Translations under genes and position numbers: made by a program
Origin: Engraulis encrasicolus
Lineage: Eukaryota; Chordata; Actinopteri; Clupeiformes; Engraulidae
NCBI RefSeq assembly: GCF_034702125.1
Contig: NC_085880.1
Coordinates: forward strand, 44,354,577-44,418,576
Length of the DNA: 64,000 nucleotides
Reading direction: 5' to 3'
Notes under the pieces: model-generated
Told to the model about the DNA's origin: nothing
The model's input: the letters and a program-made list of their open reading frames with translations, nothing else
Databases searched by the model: none
In this document: positions 52,205 to 63,000 of the stretch, piece after piece
Layout of the letters: each line of letters begins with the position of its first letter
How positions within the stretch are numbered: the stretch's first letter is position 1

Positions 52205-54290
52205 GTTCCTGACTGTGATCAAATTTCTTTATTTTTCAAATTTCTTTATTGGAGGATAGCCTCTTGAGATAAAAATCTCGTTTTCGAGAGGGTCCTCAGA
52301 GAAACATACATAACACACACATTACAAATATTCACACACACTGCAGCTCTTCCCCACCACACACACCCCATCTCTTACCAAAATAAATTAAAGTTAATAC
52401 CATGGCTAAAAAAAAAAAGTTCTTCATAATACAGGAGGAGAAAACCAAAGAAAACACAAAATAAATATTCATGTCCATAATGTTCATACATGTGTATAGA
52501 ACCAACATTTAAGAAAGCTGAGACAAAGACAACGGGAAAAAAAATAACTCTATGGGGAATCTAAAACATATATCATTTTTCACAGATCATACTTAACTGA
52601 AACATCTACATTGGTCAGATGATTGAATGTAGTTCTGAAGGGATACTTTAAAAGAAGGGAAAGATGTAATGGACCTTAAAGAGGAGGGTAAGCTGTTCCA
52701 ATCAGAAGGGGCTTTAAACTGAAATGCACGTCGTCCAATCTCTTTGGAAATTCTTGGAACAGAAAAGAAAACATGATCATGGTGTCTTAAGGCATATGAT
52801 GAGCTATAAGAGATTAAGTACTGTCTTAAATAAAGAGGATAATTGAAAAATTTGCATTTATAAATGAACTGAAACCAGTGAAACCGTCGTCTGGCCGATG
52901 GAGATAGAATATTCATTCTCTGATACATATCGCAGTGATGGGTCAAGAATGGGCACCTCAAGACAAATCTGCATATGCTATTATATACAACAGTAAGCGA
53001 TTTAAGATTGGATTGAGTTGTGTTCATGTACACAGTGTCCGCACAGTCAATGATAGGAAATAAAAGTTGGGTAACAATTTGTATTCTTATGTGAAGCAAT
53101 TAATTGAGCGATAAAGATGTCTTAAATTAAAGTTTATCCCTTTAACAATTGAGTCGATGTGAGGCCTAAAAGAAAGATGTGAGTCCAAACCATAGACCCA
53201 GATATTTGAATTCATCTACACTTTCCATAACTGTACCATCTAGGAATTTAACCATTAAACTATTTGCTTGAGTGTGTTGACCTAAATTAATGGAAAATAA
53301 CATACTATGAGACTTAAGTTTGTTGAGTATTAACCATTATTCAAGAAACCATTTTTGCACAATATCAAAATCAGTTTGAAGAGAGGATTGAATTGAACAA
53401 ATATCCCGCTTCGAGGTGTATATCACTGTATCATCTGCATAGAGTAGGAGTTTGACAGTCACCACATATTTTGTGGAAGGTCATTAATAAAAATAGAAAA
53501 TAAAAGAGGGCCTAAGCAAGAACCTTGTGGAACTCCCTGTTCCATAACCATTAAACTGAGAGAGGGCACCACTGACTGATACGCACTGACGTCTATAATG
53601 CAGATATGAATTAAACCAAAACATAGATTGCTCAGACAGGACCAATAGCATGTAATTTGTCTAGAAGAAGATAATGGTTAACCAAATCAAAAGCCTTGGT
53701 GAGGTCAATGAAAATGGCTCCAGTAGGCATATTGACATCCAAAGATGATGTAACATCATTAACAAATTTAGTCAGTACAGTAGTAGTGGAAAAATTGGGT
53801 CTGAAACCTGACTGACATGGTGATAGAATGGAAGACTCATTGATATAATTGAACAGTCTCTTGAATATAATTTTTTCAAATATTTTAGCAACATTACTAA
53901 TGATAGAGATTGGTCTATAATTATTAGATTCAAGTGGATCACCACTTTTGTGTAGAGGTATTACCTTAGCACACTTCCACATGATTGGAACAGTGCAAGT
54001 AGATAAAGACAAATTAAATAAGTCACATAATGGATATGATAAGACATGAGAAGCCATTTTTAAAAACTTAATCTCAAGACCATCTGGACCCGTACTGCTA
54101 CCCGATTTAATTTCAGCAATAGATTGTTGTACCTCAGTTGGGAGTATTGAAGAAAAGGAGAAGGAGCGGTTAGACACAGTGCTGTTAACATGGTTTGAGT
54201 AAGAGAAGTCAGATGGGCGTAACCTACAGACAGAGGAGAAATGCTGATTAAAGGGGCCGGGATCAATCATGAGGGCTGTATACTAGGCCA
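52205..54290 (-). mobile_element. degraded LINE, second lineage
   Basis: Minus strand. Reverse transcriptase part (53632-54270) shows GSSTGPDGLEIKFLKM, NNYRPISIISNVAKIFEK and GAIFIDLTKAFDLVNH. C-terminal part (52593-53099) shows AFQFKAPSDWNSLPSSLRSI. Frames between them are broken. The 3' end has AAAACGAGATTTTTATCTC then AATAAAGAAATTTG twice. Different lineage from the LINE at 23362. Confidence 0.85.
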
Positions 54291-54636
54291 CTGCCTGTTG
54301 TAGCCATAATTTCTAACATAAAATAGTTCATCATTACAAGTGATTTGCAAAAGAAGTGAGTACTTCACATGTTTTTTTCAATTTGAAATACGACAGATAT
54401 TCCTTTTAATTTCTAATAACCATGTAAAAATAGCAAGGAAAGGTTAGAAAAATATGGTGATTGACAGTCACCGGCATACAAGGTGTTCGAGTTCCCCTTC
54501 CTTGGTCCTATGGTTTACCTGTTGGAACCTACGCACCCACCCGGCATCAAGAGAAAAGGCGCGTTGCCTCCCTTTGAAAGAACATATAATAATGTAAGAG
54601 ATGGCTGGGAACAAGGAAGCCTGTAGCACCGGCCAC

Positions 54637-55015
<379 letters not shown>

Positions 55016-55067
55016 GTGTGTATGTGTCTGTGTATATGTACTGTAGATGTCTATGTGTCTATGTGTG

Positions 55068-55342
55068 TAAAGACAAGCTGGGCTACTTCACAGTGACTAG
55101 ACCCAGAGATGACTGGAGCACTCAGCAACTTTTTTAGAGGTTTTTTATTTTGGTGCACAAAATGACTGACGTTTCGGCGCACCTGCGCCTTCCTCAGAGT
55201 CAAAGTTTGACTCTGAGGAAGGCGCAGGTGCGCCGAAACGTCAGTCATTTTGTGCACCAAAATAAAAAACCTCTAAAAAAGTTGCTGAGTGCTCCAGTCA
55301 TCTCTGGGTCTAGTCACTGTGAAGTAGCCCAGCTTGTCTTTA
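55068..55342. repeat. perfect 275-bp palindrome (locus I)
   Basis: The arms, about 137 bp each, appear identical in inverted orientation, centred at about 55205 (CAAAGTTTG). Each arm reads CTGAGGAAGGCGCAGGTGCG, CCGAAACGTCAGTC, then AAAATAAAAAACC. The right side continues past the palindrome; the left side is joined to (TG)n-rich DNA. Confidence 0.95.
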
Positions 55343-55434
55343 TACTGCTGTCCTCGACGGTGAGCACCACCAAGGCTGAAGCGCAGACATCCCCTCTTCG
55401 AAGTGTCTATGTGTGTGTCTGTGTCTCACTTCCT

Positions 55435-55506
<72 letters not shown>

Positions 55507-55509
<3 letters not shown>

Positions 55510-56942
55510 GGCCGGTTCTGGCTTATTTGGTGCCCTAGGCGAGTTTGATTTCTGGCGCCCCCCCCCACACACACACCTTTGAAAGAAAAAAAAAATCTTT
55601 CTTATACCTCACAGAACACAAGACTAATATCCTTAGTAAGCTTAACTAAATAGCATCAAGAACAATAACCGTTTTTCATCAAATGGATTTGTGGTTCTTT
55701 TTGACAGGCGACCAACACATCAGATTGAGTCGCATGGAAGTAGCTTCACTGTGTGGTGTGTTGGATGTGATGGTGGTGGGGCCCCCAACCCCAGATGAGA
55801 GGGAGGTTATCAATGTGTTTGAATTGTAACGTGAAATTGAAATGCCAGGAGAGTGATACAGTACATTTGCATGTAAAATGCATGTGTAGACAATAAGCCT
55901 ACCAAGGAGGTCTGCATTGATCTACAGCATCACAAAGCATGGCAGCATAACAATTTTAATAAGCTACACATTTGTGCTGTCTTCCAAACCAATTTCATTT
56001 CTGGACTGGAAATAGTGGTGCATTTGTGAGTAGGAGAATGAGAAGGGGGCTATCTAGGTGTTTGGAGGGACAGGGTGAGAGAAAGGGAGAAGAGCTGTCA
56101 CGCTATTGAATTTCATAATATACAAAATATAGTAAATAGCCTCACTTGTCTGCTGTGCATGGTTCTGTTACATGATTAATGTAGGCTATGTCATTCTGGT
56201 CTGGAAATTAATGTTTTTTAAGCTTAAAACAAGCAGGTAATTCATGTGGATGGAAGGAGATATGGCAGCTAAAATGGTTTTAAACATTGCACCAGTCTTA
56301 CTTTACATTGCTTGTCAACCTAAGCAAGTATTATGATATCAGGTGGGTGTTAGTGAGTAGTGAGTAGGCTACTAACAGCTACTTTACTGGATTTCATTGC
56401 TTGGCATACTTGGCTAATGTTAGCATGCTAACTAGCGATTTCTCTGATCAAAAACAAAGCTCTTTTTCTCTCTAATTCCAAATAGTAACCTCATAACTAT
56501 TATGCTTTCCATAATCACAAACGGTTGCTGATTAAATCACATAGTTCCAAAACACCCTCTGAAACTCCTGCATCATGCAATGACTGGTTTAATGAGAACA
56601 TAATAATCTCCATCCAGCAGAGCAGCACTACTGTTTGCGCTTCCCCCCTCTGTCTCTCGAGTGAGTCTCCAAATTCAAAATAGACCGCACGCTGTCACTC
56701 GTCCCGCCCCCTTTCTCAGAACTGTCTGTTTATTGGTTCACAGACTTCCCAGAGACAGTTGGAAGAGATATTACTATTGGCTGAGGGGCGCTGTGAGGAG
56801 CGCTTTCGCCACTCTTTGTTGATTGCGACTTCATAAAAAAACTTCATATCGCAAAATTACGCATAGGAGAGCGCCATTTCGGCGCCCCTTCTTCACATGG
56901 CGCTCTAGGCGACCGCCTAGCCAGCCTATGCTAAAAACCGGC

Positions 56943-56946
<4 letters not shown>
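55507..56946. mobile_element. hAT-type element inside a (TG)n microsatellite
   Basis: TIRs CAGGGCCGGTTCTGGC and TAAAAACCGGCCCTG enclose 1440 bp. Both flanks are (TG)n (55437-55506 and 56947-57000), so any 8-bp duplication is hidden within the repeat. The subterminal parts share GGCGCCCC and CTAGGCGA blocks. No transposase frame seen. Confidence 0.85.
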
Positions 56947-57004
<58 letters not shown>

Positions 57005-57167
57005 TGTGCGTGTCTGCGTGCATGTGCGCATGCGTGTATATGTCTGTGTATATGTATATGTCTATGTGTGTGTCTGTCTACGTATGTGTATACATGCATA
57101 GTGAGTGTGTGTGTGTATTCTATAATAGGAAATCCAGATTTTTTTTCTTCTTTTTTTTCTTTTTTTA

Positions 57168-57300
57168 TAAGTGCTTTTGTGCCTTTATTGATATGAAAGT
57201 GGCGATTATGACAGGAAGTGAGTGGGGGGAGAGAGAGATGGGGCAGGGCTGGGACATGGGACATGGTCCCCATGGGCATGCAAGCCCAAACGTAAGGGGC
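57168..57300 (-). mobile_element. SINE fragment, second family
   Basis: Reverse of the 16510 body: GCCTTTATTGATATGAAAG, GACAGGAAGTGAGTGGGGGG, GCATGCAAGCCCAAACG. Confidence 0.65.
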
Positions 57301-57408
57301 TTAGCAAGCTGCAAACTGTGGTTTTCAAAGTGGGGGCCGGGGGGCCCTGGGGAACCGTGAAGGGGTGCTGGGGGGGGCTGCAGCCGGTTGGCAGGATAAG
57401 TATAGTAC

Positions 57409-57628
57409 AGTGGTTCCCAGCCTATGGGCCGGGGCCCACTGGTGGGCCCTGAAGGTATTCCAAGTGGGCCTTGAAATCGTTTTCCAAAAATAATAATCAT
57501 ATTTTGGTGTGTGTTGCTGTTGATTTATTTGAGTTTTATTCTTAATTGGGTCAGAGGTGGGCCCTGAATATTTTTTTTGACAATTTCGAGTTGGCCCCAA
57601 GTTGAAAAAGGTTGGGAATCTCTGGTAT
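57409..57628. mobile_element. hAT MITE, CAGTGGTTCCCAGCCT ends
   Basis: CAGTGGTTCCCAGCCTATGG and AGGTTGGGAATCTCTGG are inverted ends; GTGGGCCCTGAA occurs twice inside. Confidence 0.7.
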
Positions 57629-57837
57629 AGTAAAACAAAATTCATAATAATATATTAAATAATAACCAATATAGGCCTACACCAAAATAAACAAAAACGT
57701 GCTAAACAAAATTCCCTGTAGTTTAGAAGAACATTATGATAATCTATTGCATTTCTGAATACTAGTAGGCCTAATATCATCTGTATTATTGTATTTATCA
57801 TCCCAGTGGGGCACTGACTCTCATTCCTATACCAGAG

Positions 57838-58070
57838 AAAGTAGAGAGAGAGAGGTTCCATTGGCCCATTGTTTCCGGGTTCTATTATTGCAAGGGGGAG
57901 GGGGGGAATTCCCCCTTTAGGCAGACCTAGGCAGACCTGAGGACTGTTCTATTCAATGCTAGGAGCATTATGACACGCCCCTTTAGGCAGACCGGAACCT
58001 GGTCACGTTAGGTGCCCATAGAAACCTATTATGTTGGCATATCTCTATACTTAAAGAATCTCTGCCTATA
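57838..58070 (+). repeat. dispersed GTTTCCGGGTTCTA element, copy 3
   Basis: Same blocks as 40850-41060, including TTTAGGCAGACCGGAACCTG and GTTGGCATATCTCTATACTT. Confidence 0.85.
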
Positions 58071-58179
58071 ACATGGTTGTGAAAGGGAGTGCACGAAAAT
58101 TGGTGTGGCAGGGGGACCAATGTCAGGAGGGCCTTGGCTGCCATCTGCAGGTATGGAGGGGGACTCATCATGGTAAAGC

Positions 58180-58340
58180 TGGGGCGCTGTGATGAAGGAA
58201 GGTTAGTCCGAAACGTCGGGCCATTAAATATTTGGGAGCATTTAACAGTGTTGCGGACCTTTATTTTCTTTTCAGCTATCTTACGTTTGGTCCAGCACCT
58301 GTGCCACTGATGTGCGCGCATTCTTTGACTTTCTCAAAGT
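58180..58340 (+). repeat. hairpin-family element (locus H)
   Basis: GTGATGAAGGAAGGTTAGTC followed by CGAAACGTCGGGCCATTAAA, then a tail with CGGACCTTTATTTTC and TTTGGTCCAGCACCTGTGCC, shared with 41100-41290. The stem is GGA..TCC. Confidence 0.75.
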
Positions 58341-58372
58341 TGGGGCACCCCAGCTGCTCTAGTATTGAGGGT

Positions 58373-58691
58373 TGAAAGTGAAAGCCCATTGGGAAACTCC
58401 AACTCCCATTGTCATTGTGACACAGCACTCCACAGCACACAAGTGAACACTGCACACTGCACACAACGAAATTGCATTTATGCCTCACCCGTGCAAGGGG
58501 GCAGCCCTCAGTGGCGCCCCATGGGGAGCAGTGCGGTGGGACGGTACCATGCTCAGGGTACCTCAGTCATGGAGGAGGATGGGGGAGAGCACTGGTTGAT
58601 TACTCCCCCCACCAACCTGGCGGGTCGGGAGTCGAACCGGCAACCTCTGGGATGCAAGTCTGACGCCCTAACCGCTCACCCATGACTGCCC
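58373..58691 (-). mobile_element. tRNA-derived SINE, copy 3
   Basis: Minus-strand copy nearly identical to 1456-1775 and 38403-38707 (B box GGTTCGACTCC). Confidence 0.9.
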
Positions 58692-58885
58692 GTTGTTTCG
58701 AGTATGCGGACTCCCGTCCTCCCTTGCTCACTTGCCTGCTTGTGGCATTGTGATGACGCAGCTGATGACAGGGGTTTTAGTCAACATCTTGACAATCTTT
58801 ACTGTCGCTCTGCATGCATGGAAGGGGTTTATCTTGTGAAGGACAAATTGCCACTCAGCCACTGGGAGGAGCTGTTGCTGCTCTG

Positions 58886-59008
<123 letters not shown>

Positions 59009-59200
59009 CGTAATCTAACTGTGTAGATATCCACCATTGTCACTCAGAAGGCCATGGAATCTAGGGCATCTAATCACGGGACAAACAAATTCTAGGTTGT
59101 TTCGTCCGGAGGCGGTATTACGTGCCTACGTCACAATAGCTATGCGCGTCCTTGTTGCAGACGACATTTGAATCGTCGCCATGACAACCGTCCATACCGT

Positions 59201-59305
59201 CCCTAATCTTAACCCTAAACCCAACCTTAACCCTAAACCTGAACCTAACCCTAACCTTAACCCTAAACCTAACCTTAGCCCTAAACCTAACCCTAACCCT
59301 GACGT
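59201..59305. repeat. interstitial degenerate telomere-like repeat
   Basis: Repeated CCCTAA, CCTTAACCCTAAAC and CCTAACCCTAACCCTGA words, the vertebrate telomere hexamer with regular variants, for about 105 bp. Confidence 0.8.
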
Positions 59306-59341
59306 TAAGGACATCTTTGGCAGTCTCAAAGACTGTTTGAC

Positions 59342-59375
59342 AATTAATTAATTAATTAATTAAATAAATAAATAC
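59342..59375. repeat. (AATT)n-(AAAT)n microsatellite
   Basis: Short ATTA and AAAT repeat tract. Confidence 0.8.
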
Positions 59376-59514
59376 ACACAGAGAAACAAACAAACCTGAA
59401 ACAATGGTGTAGCGAAGCAAAAAAAAAAGGTGTAGTGAAAAGAAGGACAGTTACTCCAGAGAATCGTATATGAGAGGGAGATAAACCAGGCGGGTTCTTT
59501 TCCGGTATCCACTT

Positions 59515-59720
59515 TACGTCGGGTGAACGCCCCTTTAGGAGAACTTCGATTAGGAGACCTTCGGAGTCTTGAGGTAGAGAATAAATGGAGTCCCCTTAGC
59601 GCTGTAGATGGCGGTAGCGCACGTCTTGTGCAAACACCACGAAAAGAGAAGAAGAAGGAGGGACAACGCCCCCTTAGGAGACCAAATTTTGAGCACACGC
59701 TTTTGCATTGAGTGGGCGTA
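59515..59720. repeat. dispersed repeat, copy 2 (mate at 8262-8480)
   Basis: GCGCTGTAGATGGCGGTAGC, TTAGGAGACC and TTTTGAGCACACGC in the same order as copy 1. Confidence 0.65.
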
Positions 59721-59814
59721 CTTCGATTCCTCTTATTATATATCCAACCTCTTTGGTTACTCCGCTTCTAACACAAGGCCCCAAGGTGGTAACCTGGGGC
59801 TCTGATCACAATAC

Positions 59815-59935
59815 TTGTGGTTGAGAGACCATCACTAGGATTGTGGCTGTGTTCTGACTGTCACACCCCAGTTTACTAAACCAAAAGTTCTGGGTTCAAG
59901 TCCTGGCTAGGCAACTCTACTCTCCTTCGCTACAG
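59815..59935 (+). mobile_element. tRNA-like SINE-type element, copy 2
   Basis: GAGACCATCACTAGGATTGT, TGTGTTCTGAC and B-box-like GGGTTCAAGTCCTGG. Shares its leading part with 1036-1215. Confidence 0.45.
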
Positions 59936-60774
59936 TGCTACCAGAGAGAGCAGAGAGAGAGAGATTCCATTGGCCCATTGTTTGTCTGCTATGTTTCCAG
60001 CTCACCTCAGTCCGCCAGGGCAGTCGCTCTACTCCCACCACGACATCTTCGACATATTTTGCGTCTCTGCCCTGTTTGCATGCATGCTTGCTCTCCCCTC
60101 CCTCCCATGTAGAGCTGCGCGTGCCCCCCCCCGCAACGCGCATGCTGCCCCTCCCTTTGCCTATCTCTCGAGGTGCAGGTGAATCTGAATTTGAAAACTT
60201 AATTTAGGAAGCTTCAATCAAAAATACGAATTGCAAAGCAAATCAGTTGAAACATGAAATCTTAGCCTATTTTTCCGAGGCATATCTACAGCTGGCTGTC
60301 GGGGTTTTTTGCTACCTAAACGTGGCGCTGGCTGGCTGTCAGATGTATGATAGCCTAACTAAAAGTTCTAAACTCAACATTGTATTAGAGAGGTTGATTG
60401 TGAGCATATTTTGTACCCTAATATGTAGACTGTGTGTAGGGCTCTAGCCGACACCCAGGCATCTTCAAAATCTTTCGTGTCTCTTATAGGCTCAAGCGCC
60501 TGTCGCGTGCCTTCTCCCTCCCCACCGGAGTTGTTGCGTAGGCCTACCTCACATCGCTCGTGCCCATTCTCGACGGGTCTGATGAATTTGTATGACTGAC
60601 TTAAGTCTTTATTGTAGGCCCTACAAAACTTCAATCAAAATTATGAATTATAAAGAAATCAAATGATATTGAAATATGAAATCATAATTGCCAAATTATT
60701 TTCCCCTCCCTTGGAAGGGCAATATCAGCCAATGTGGGCAAAAGGGCCGTTGCTCGGGCACCGTGGGCAACTAT
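59936..60774. other. no gene recognised
   Basis: Starts with a fragment of the GTTTCCGGG element family (GATTCCATTGGCCCATTGTT). The rest shows no exon or transposon ends that I can support. Confidence 0.4.
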
Positions 60775-60960
60775 GCTGTGCACGTGCCTGGTTTCCGGGT
60801 TCTTGCAAGGAGGAGGAGGGGGAAATCCCCCTTTAGGCAGACCTAAGGACTGTTCTATTCAATGTAGGAGTATTATGACACGCCCCTTTAGGCAGACCGG
60901 AACCTGGTCATGTTAGGTGCCCATAGCAACCTATTACATTGGCATATCTCTATACTTTAA
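60775..60960 (+). repeat. dispersed GTTTCCGGGTTCTA element, copy 4
   Basis: TGGTTTCCGGGTTCTTGCAA to TTGGCATATCTCTATACTTT. It is directly followed by the TIR element. Confidence 0.8.
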
Positions 60961-61576
60961 AGGTGGGGTTGCAGGTTAACCATTTTAAGAAAATGTACTA
61001 TTATGACATCACGTTGGGGGTTCCGCAGGCTCATACTGTAGGAGTCAATAGGCATAGTCGCAACCAAGCATAAAAATGCTTCATCAACACGAGATCTGCT
61101 CAGTCTAATAAAGGTGGAGTTGAATGCTTGGCAAACAAGTTGGACAGTTTTTTCTAACGTGATTTCCCAAGACATAAAAAACGCTGCTTCCTAGCAGCGA
61201 GTGAGCTGCCTCACAAGCATGTGGGCTACACCTGCAATTCACGTCAGATTGATGAATGCCAATCACAGCAGATTACCGACGGCATGGAGTAGGTCTTCTG
61301 CTCAGCAGTAGCTCTTGTGGTACTGCGTGGCTGCTTGACAAAACTTTTGTTCCCGCGATGGTTTAACGCCATGTGACACGACTGCCGCGTAGAGGTCACA
61401 CTGCGTCGTGAACAGAAATTCTAACCAGGATGCTTCACGCGGACACAGTGAGCATGCTTGCTGCCTAGCAAATTTGTTGCCTGGTTAAAAAAACGCCATC
61501 ATGAACGACCTTTATGTAGAACCTTAGAATCCTGGGGGAGTTCCCCCAACGTGATGTCATACCTGCAACCCCACCA
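60961..61576. mobile_element. 616-bp element with AGGTGGGGTTGCAGGT TIRs
   Basis: Ends AGGTGGGGTTGCAGGT and ACCTGCAACCCCACC, also GACATCACGTTGGGG and CCCCAACGTGATGTCAT further inside. No transposase. A second copy of its interior follows at about 61650-62600. Confidence 0.8.
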
Positions 61577-61649
61577 GCAAGGTTTACAGTCCCCTGTAGC
61601 CTATTTCCTCTTCCAATTAGAAATGGTGATGCTCGGTAAAATTTGTGAA

Positions 61650-62600
61650 AAAAACAATAGGCTCGTATGCAACCAAGCAGTAAAATGCTTGATCAAAACC
61701 AGATCTGCTTAGTCCAATAAAGGTGGGGTTGAATGCTTGGCAAACAAGTTGGACAGTTTTTTCTACCGTGATTTCCCAAAACATTAAAAAAAAAAACGTT
61801 GCTTCCTACTTGGAGCAGCGAGTGAACTGCCTCACAAGCATGTGGGCTACACCTGCAATTCACGTCAGATAGATAAGATGAATGCCAAACAGGGTAGACT
61901 ACCGACGGCATGAAGGAGGTCCGATGCCCAGCAGTTGCTCTCACCTTACTGCGTGAAGGCTTGGCAAAAACTTTGTTCCCGCGAATGGTTTAACACCATG
62001 AGACATGACTGCGGCGCAGAGGTCCCTCCCATATGCTGCGCCGCGAACGGAAATTTTAACCGAGATGCTTCACGCGGACACAGTGGGCATTAGTGATGGG
62101 ATTTTCGGCTCTTCTTTGAGATGCGGTTCTATTGGCTCTTCTTACTATGGAGAGCCGGCTCTTTCGGCTCCCAAACGGCTCCCTATATATATGTTTACAT
62201 AATTAATGAATTCAAAGTTTTAATTTAATTTTACAACATTTAGTTTCATTATTGACATTGTGAAGCACTTTGGGCAGTGTATACTGTGTAAAAGCCTTTA
62301 TGAACAACACTTTTATCATAATCGGTCGTTAATAATGACCCAACATATCCAAATACAATGTAAATTAAAAAGGTATTAACACATACTATGCATTTCTGAT
62401 CGCTGTGAGAAGGACAAAACGAACAAAGAAACAAAAAACGGCTCCCAAAAAAAAAATCCCGTAACGGCTCCCATTGCAGAGCCGAACGGTTCGCGACCGA
62501 CACATCACTAGTGGGCATGCTCGCTGCCTAGCAACCTGGCTGCCTGCGTGGTTGCCTCCGAGCCTAATGGGCCGCTCTATAGGGAGCTCAGAGAATTCCA
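61650..62600. repeat. second, tandem copy of the 60961 element interior
   Basis: Offset about 609 bp from the first copy: GGTTGAATGCTTGGCAAACA, TTGGACAGTTTTTTCTA, CTGCCTCACAAGCATGTGGG and GCTTCACGCGGACACAGTG recur in order. Split by the hAT MITE at 62091-62510. Confidence 0.85.
62091..62510. mobile_element. hAT MITE with perfect 8-bp duplication
   Basis: Starts TAGTGATGGGATTTTCGGCT and ends CGACACATCACTA, flanked by GTGGGCAT on both sides (62083-62090, 62511-62518). CGGCTCCC-like words repeat in both arms. Present only in the second copy of the duplicated element. Confidence 0.93.
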
Positions 62601-62666
62601 ACGAGGACAAAAAAAAATGGCATCCGTGATAAGTCATGATAACTTATGTAGTTCATTAATTCTGCT

Positions 62667-62825
62667 CAGTGGCGGAACAATTGCACACAGGGCACCAGGG
62701 CAAGACACTTATAGGGCCCCCTATACAGCTTGCCAAGCTCACACTAGGGCCCCCACCACCAATATGAGAGGGCCCTGGGCCCAGGGACAAGTGCCCTGCC
62801 CGCCCTCCCTATAGCTCTGCCCCTG
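62667..62825. repeat. GGGCCC-rich dispersed repeat, copy 3
   Basis: AGTGGCGGAACAATTGCACA to CTATAGCTCTGCCCCTG; same family as 33366-33525. Confidence 0.75.
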
Positions 62826-62869
62826 ATTTTGTTATACACAGCGATGGCGACAGCATGGTTTTACTTTGA

Positions 62870-63000
62870 AGGTGAAAAAGTGGATCGCACTCGGGTTCTT
62901 CTTTTCTTCTTTTTTATTTTTGTATTTACATAGCAGCAGAAGTGTAGACAAACGTTTCGGCTGTTGCCTTCGTCAGTGTCTCTGAAATCACAAGTTTACC
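62870..63000 (-). repeat. hairpin-family element (locus J)
   Basis: Minus strand: CTGACGAAGGCAACAGCC then GAAACGTTTGTC (62951-62976), an AAAATAAAAAAGAAG tail and GAGTGCGATCCAC. The stem is GGC-AACA-GCC. Confidence 0.8.
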
